DNA of 64,000 bases from Acidithiobacillus sp. AMEEHan (lineage in GTDB: Bacteria > Pseudomonadota > Gammaproteobacteria > Acidithiobacillales > Acidithiobacillaceae), in the NCBI RefSeq assembly GCF_030996345.1, contig NZ_CP118747.1, positions 1,920,001 through 1,984,000 on the forward strand, in the 5' to 3' direction. Each line of letters starts with the position of its first letter. Position 1 is the first letter of the stretch. The notes below the pieces were generated by a model. It ran no database searches. It was not told the origin of the DNA and saw only the letters and a program-made list of their open reading frames with translations. The translations under genes and the position numbers were made by a program. Below are positions 61,844-64,000 of the stretch, one piece after another.

Positions 61844-64000
61844 GTGACCTTCGCCATCCATCGCGGGGCTCGGGCCCTGTCTGTTTTTCGTGCGCAACGC
61901 ATCCTGCAACAGCTTCACGCCGAAGGGCTTGGCGTTTGTGGCCTCGCCGCGCGCTATGTGCATCTCCTCGATTGGGAGCAAGCGCCCGGTAACGAAGAGC
62001 AAGCACGTGCCGAGGCTTTGTTGAGTTATGGAGAGCCCTGGATAGGCGCGGGCGGCGCGATGGAGATTGCGGTGGTGCCCCGCCTGGGGACGGTTTCTCC
62101 CTGGTCGAGCAAGGCTACGGAAATCGCCCAGGTTTGTGGTCTGCGCAACCTGCGGCGTATCGAACGCGGCATCGCTTATTATGTGGACCATGAAAAAAGC
62201 CTGCTGCCGCCAGAACGGGAGAGTTTACTGGCGGTTCTGCACGACCCCCTGACGGAAACGGTACTGGAGGACTGGCAGGCCGCCGATGCCGTCTTTGCGC
62301 ATCCGCAACCCCGCCCTTTGCGCCGCATTCCCTTCCTGCGGGAGGGTCTGCCGGCGCTTCTCGCCATCAACGAGGAGCTGGGGCTTGCCCTTTCCGAGGC
62401 GGAAATCGCTTATTTGGCGCAGCTCTTTCACGACTTGCAACGCGATCCCAGCGATGCCGAACTGATGATGTTTGCCCAGGCGAACTCGGAGCACTGCCGC
62501 CACAAGGTTTTCAACGCCCAATTTCGGCTGGATGGTCAGGAACAAAGCCAGACCCTGTTTGGCATGATTCGTTCTACGCATCGAGCCCACCCACATGGCA
62601 CGCTCTCTGCGTATCATGACAATGCCGCCGTCATCGAGGCCTATGCCCCGAGCTACTATTTTTGCGCAGGAAGTGACGGGAACTATCTGAGTCACAAAGA
62701 AAATCTGGGCATTCTGATTAAGGTCGAAACGCATAACCATCCGACCGCCATCTCTCCCTTTCCCGGTGCAGCGACGGGCAGTGGTGGGGAGATTCGGGAC
62801 GAAGGAGCGACGGGCCGCGGTGGCAAGGCGAAGATGGGGCTCTGCGGTTTTTCCGTATCACACCTGCGCATCCCGGGCTACGAGCAGCGTTGGGAGCGAG
62901 AGTTTTACGGGCGTCCGCAGCGCATTCGCTCCGCCCTCGAAATCATGCTCGAAGGACCGATCGGCGCTGCAGCGTTCAACAATGAATTCGGCCGCGCCAG
63001 CGTGGCGGGCTATTTTCGCGTTTTTGAAGGCGAGCACAACGGACGCCACTGGGGCTATCACAAGCCGATCATGCTCGCCGGTGGGGTCGGTCAGATTCGA
63101 CTGACTCTGATTCAGAAACTGCCCTTACCCGTAGGCGCCAAGGTGCTGGTGCTTGGCGGTCCGGCCATGCTCATCGGCCTGGGAGGTGGCGCGGCTTCCA
63201 GTGTGGCGAGTGGTAAGGGCGAAGCGAACTTGGACTTTGCCTCGGTACAGCGCGGCAACCCAGAGATGCAGCGGCGCGCCCAAGAGGTGATCGAGCGCTG
63301 TATTGCCCTGGGAGAAAAATCACCCATTCTTTCCATTCATGATGTTGGCGCTGGCGGTTTATCCAATGCCCTGCCCGAACTCCTACATGATGGGGGCGGG
63401 GCGGTACCTTGCAGCTGCGCGCCGTGCCCAATGACGACCCGGCCATGTCACCCATGGAGATCTGGTGCAACGAGGCGCAGGAGCGCTACGTTTTGGCGGT
63501 GGCAGCCGATCGTCTGGAGGAGTTTCTCGCCCTCTGCCAGCGCGAGCGTTGCCCGGTGGCCGTGCTTGGCACAGTGGAAGAGGGCGATCGCCTGCGCGTG
63601 CAGGATGCGTTGTTGAAAGATCTGCCCGTGGATATGTCTCTCAATGCCCTGCTGGGTTGCCCGCCGCGCATGCTGCGGGATGCGCATAGCGTGCCGCTGC
63701 GTGCGCAAGCCTTGACGGTGACAGACTGGGAGCTGCGCGATCTCGCCTATGCCGTGCTCCGCCACCCCTCGGTCGCCAGTAAGGAATTTCTCGTCACCAT
63801 TGGCGATCGCAGTGTCGGTGGTCTCATCGCCCGCGACCAGATGGTCGGTCCCTGGCAGGTGCCGGTAGCCGATTGCGCCGTCTCTGCCGCCGACTTTTGG
63901 CAATTGCACGGCGAGGCAATGGCCTTGGGCGAGCGCGGGCCGGTGGCGGTGCTCGACGCGCCGGCAAGCGGCCGTCTGGCTCTGGCGGAAGCGTTGACGA
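61844..64000 (+). pseudogene. purL: Phosphoribosylformylglycinamidine synthase PurL, frameshifted and 3' partial
   Basis: Large single-chain FGAM synthase (normally about 1,290 residues) that makes FGAM from FGAR, ATP and glutamine. From GTG 61844 the frame is normal to about residue 517, with ANSEHCRHKVF, HNHPTAISPFPGAATGSGGE and LSNALPELLHDGG. After the G5 run at 63392-63396 the coding continues in the -1 frame (LRAVPNDDPAMSPMEIWCN and QERYVLAVA) and stays open to base 64000. One extra G gives DGGRGGTLQLRAVP, a normal PurL junction. Because purL is needed in a purine-prototroph and purB and purC are intact, a sequencing error is likely. The ATPase end and glutaminase domain are outside the window. 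Confidence 0.85.

Overview
The window is a G+C-rich chromosomal segment of a Gram-negative, flagellated bacterium. The gene content fits an acidophilic, autotrophic gammaproteobacterial relative, most likely Acidithiobacillus and perhaps A. caldus. That placement is inferred from gene order and content (serC-pheA-hisC-aroF-tyrA-aroA-cmk-rpsA, a SulP transporter, a TauE/SafE exporter, an HdeD-type protein) and was not tested by a search. No prophage, insertion sequence or CRISPR array is visible.

Layout. 1-9.6 kb: the end of gyrA, then a tightly overlapping aromatic amino acid/serine supra-operon running into cmk, rpsA and ihfB. 9.6-18.5 kb: lapB, pyrF, pyrE, tig, clpP, clpX, lon and hupB, then tRNA-Val and tRNA-Asp. 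18.6-22.3 kb: a PpiD-like periplasmic chaperone without a parvulin domain, then ycgR, a frameshifted fliK and an FlhB-C-like gene. 22.3-26.7 kb: an hdeD-like gene (frameshifted) coupled to a P-loop kinase, tRNA-Leu, rnr and ppk2. 26.8-33.0 kb: two diguanylate cyclase genes back to back with fliL-motA-motB and a second, frameshifted YcgR-like gene. 33-40.5 kb: a membrane protein, xseA, trxA, a 57-residue membrane protein, tonB, an isolated atpC-like gene, galE, tRNA-Glu and sulP. 40.7-47.2 kb: an MFS drug exporter, a D,D-carboxypeptidase, a TauE/SafE exporter, a methyltransferase, tRNA-Ala, a non-coding or decayed stretch, an HPPD-like dioxygenase relative and tRNA-Arg. 47.4-50.7 kb: an SGNH lipoprotein and an OatA-like acyltransferase, then tRNA-Ser. 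50.9-56.7 kb: a complete RND efflux operon. 56.8-64 kb: a TPR protein, then dapA-bamC-purB-purC-purL, with purL frameshifted and cut by the window end.

Two themes stand out. First, four genes (fliK, hdeD-like, the second ycgR-like, purL) are each broken by what looks like one missing base in a short homopolymer, and adding one base restores a full-length protein in every case. Because one of them is purL, sequence error is the simplest explanation, although real decay or slippage is not excluded. Second, the MFS pump and the RND operon carry nearly identical 14-base TetR-type palindromes (consensus ACCGACCGWTCGGT) inside their promoters, so one unlinked repressor may control both. I did not find a clearly new multi-gene system. 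The most unusual items are the paired efflux operators, the parvulin-less PpiD, the orphan AtpC, the SGNH protein pair and the HPPD-like protein.
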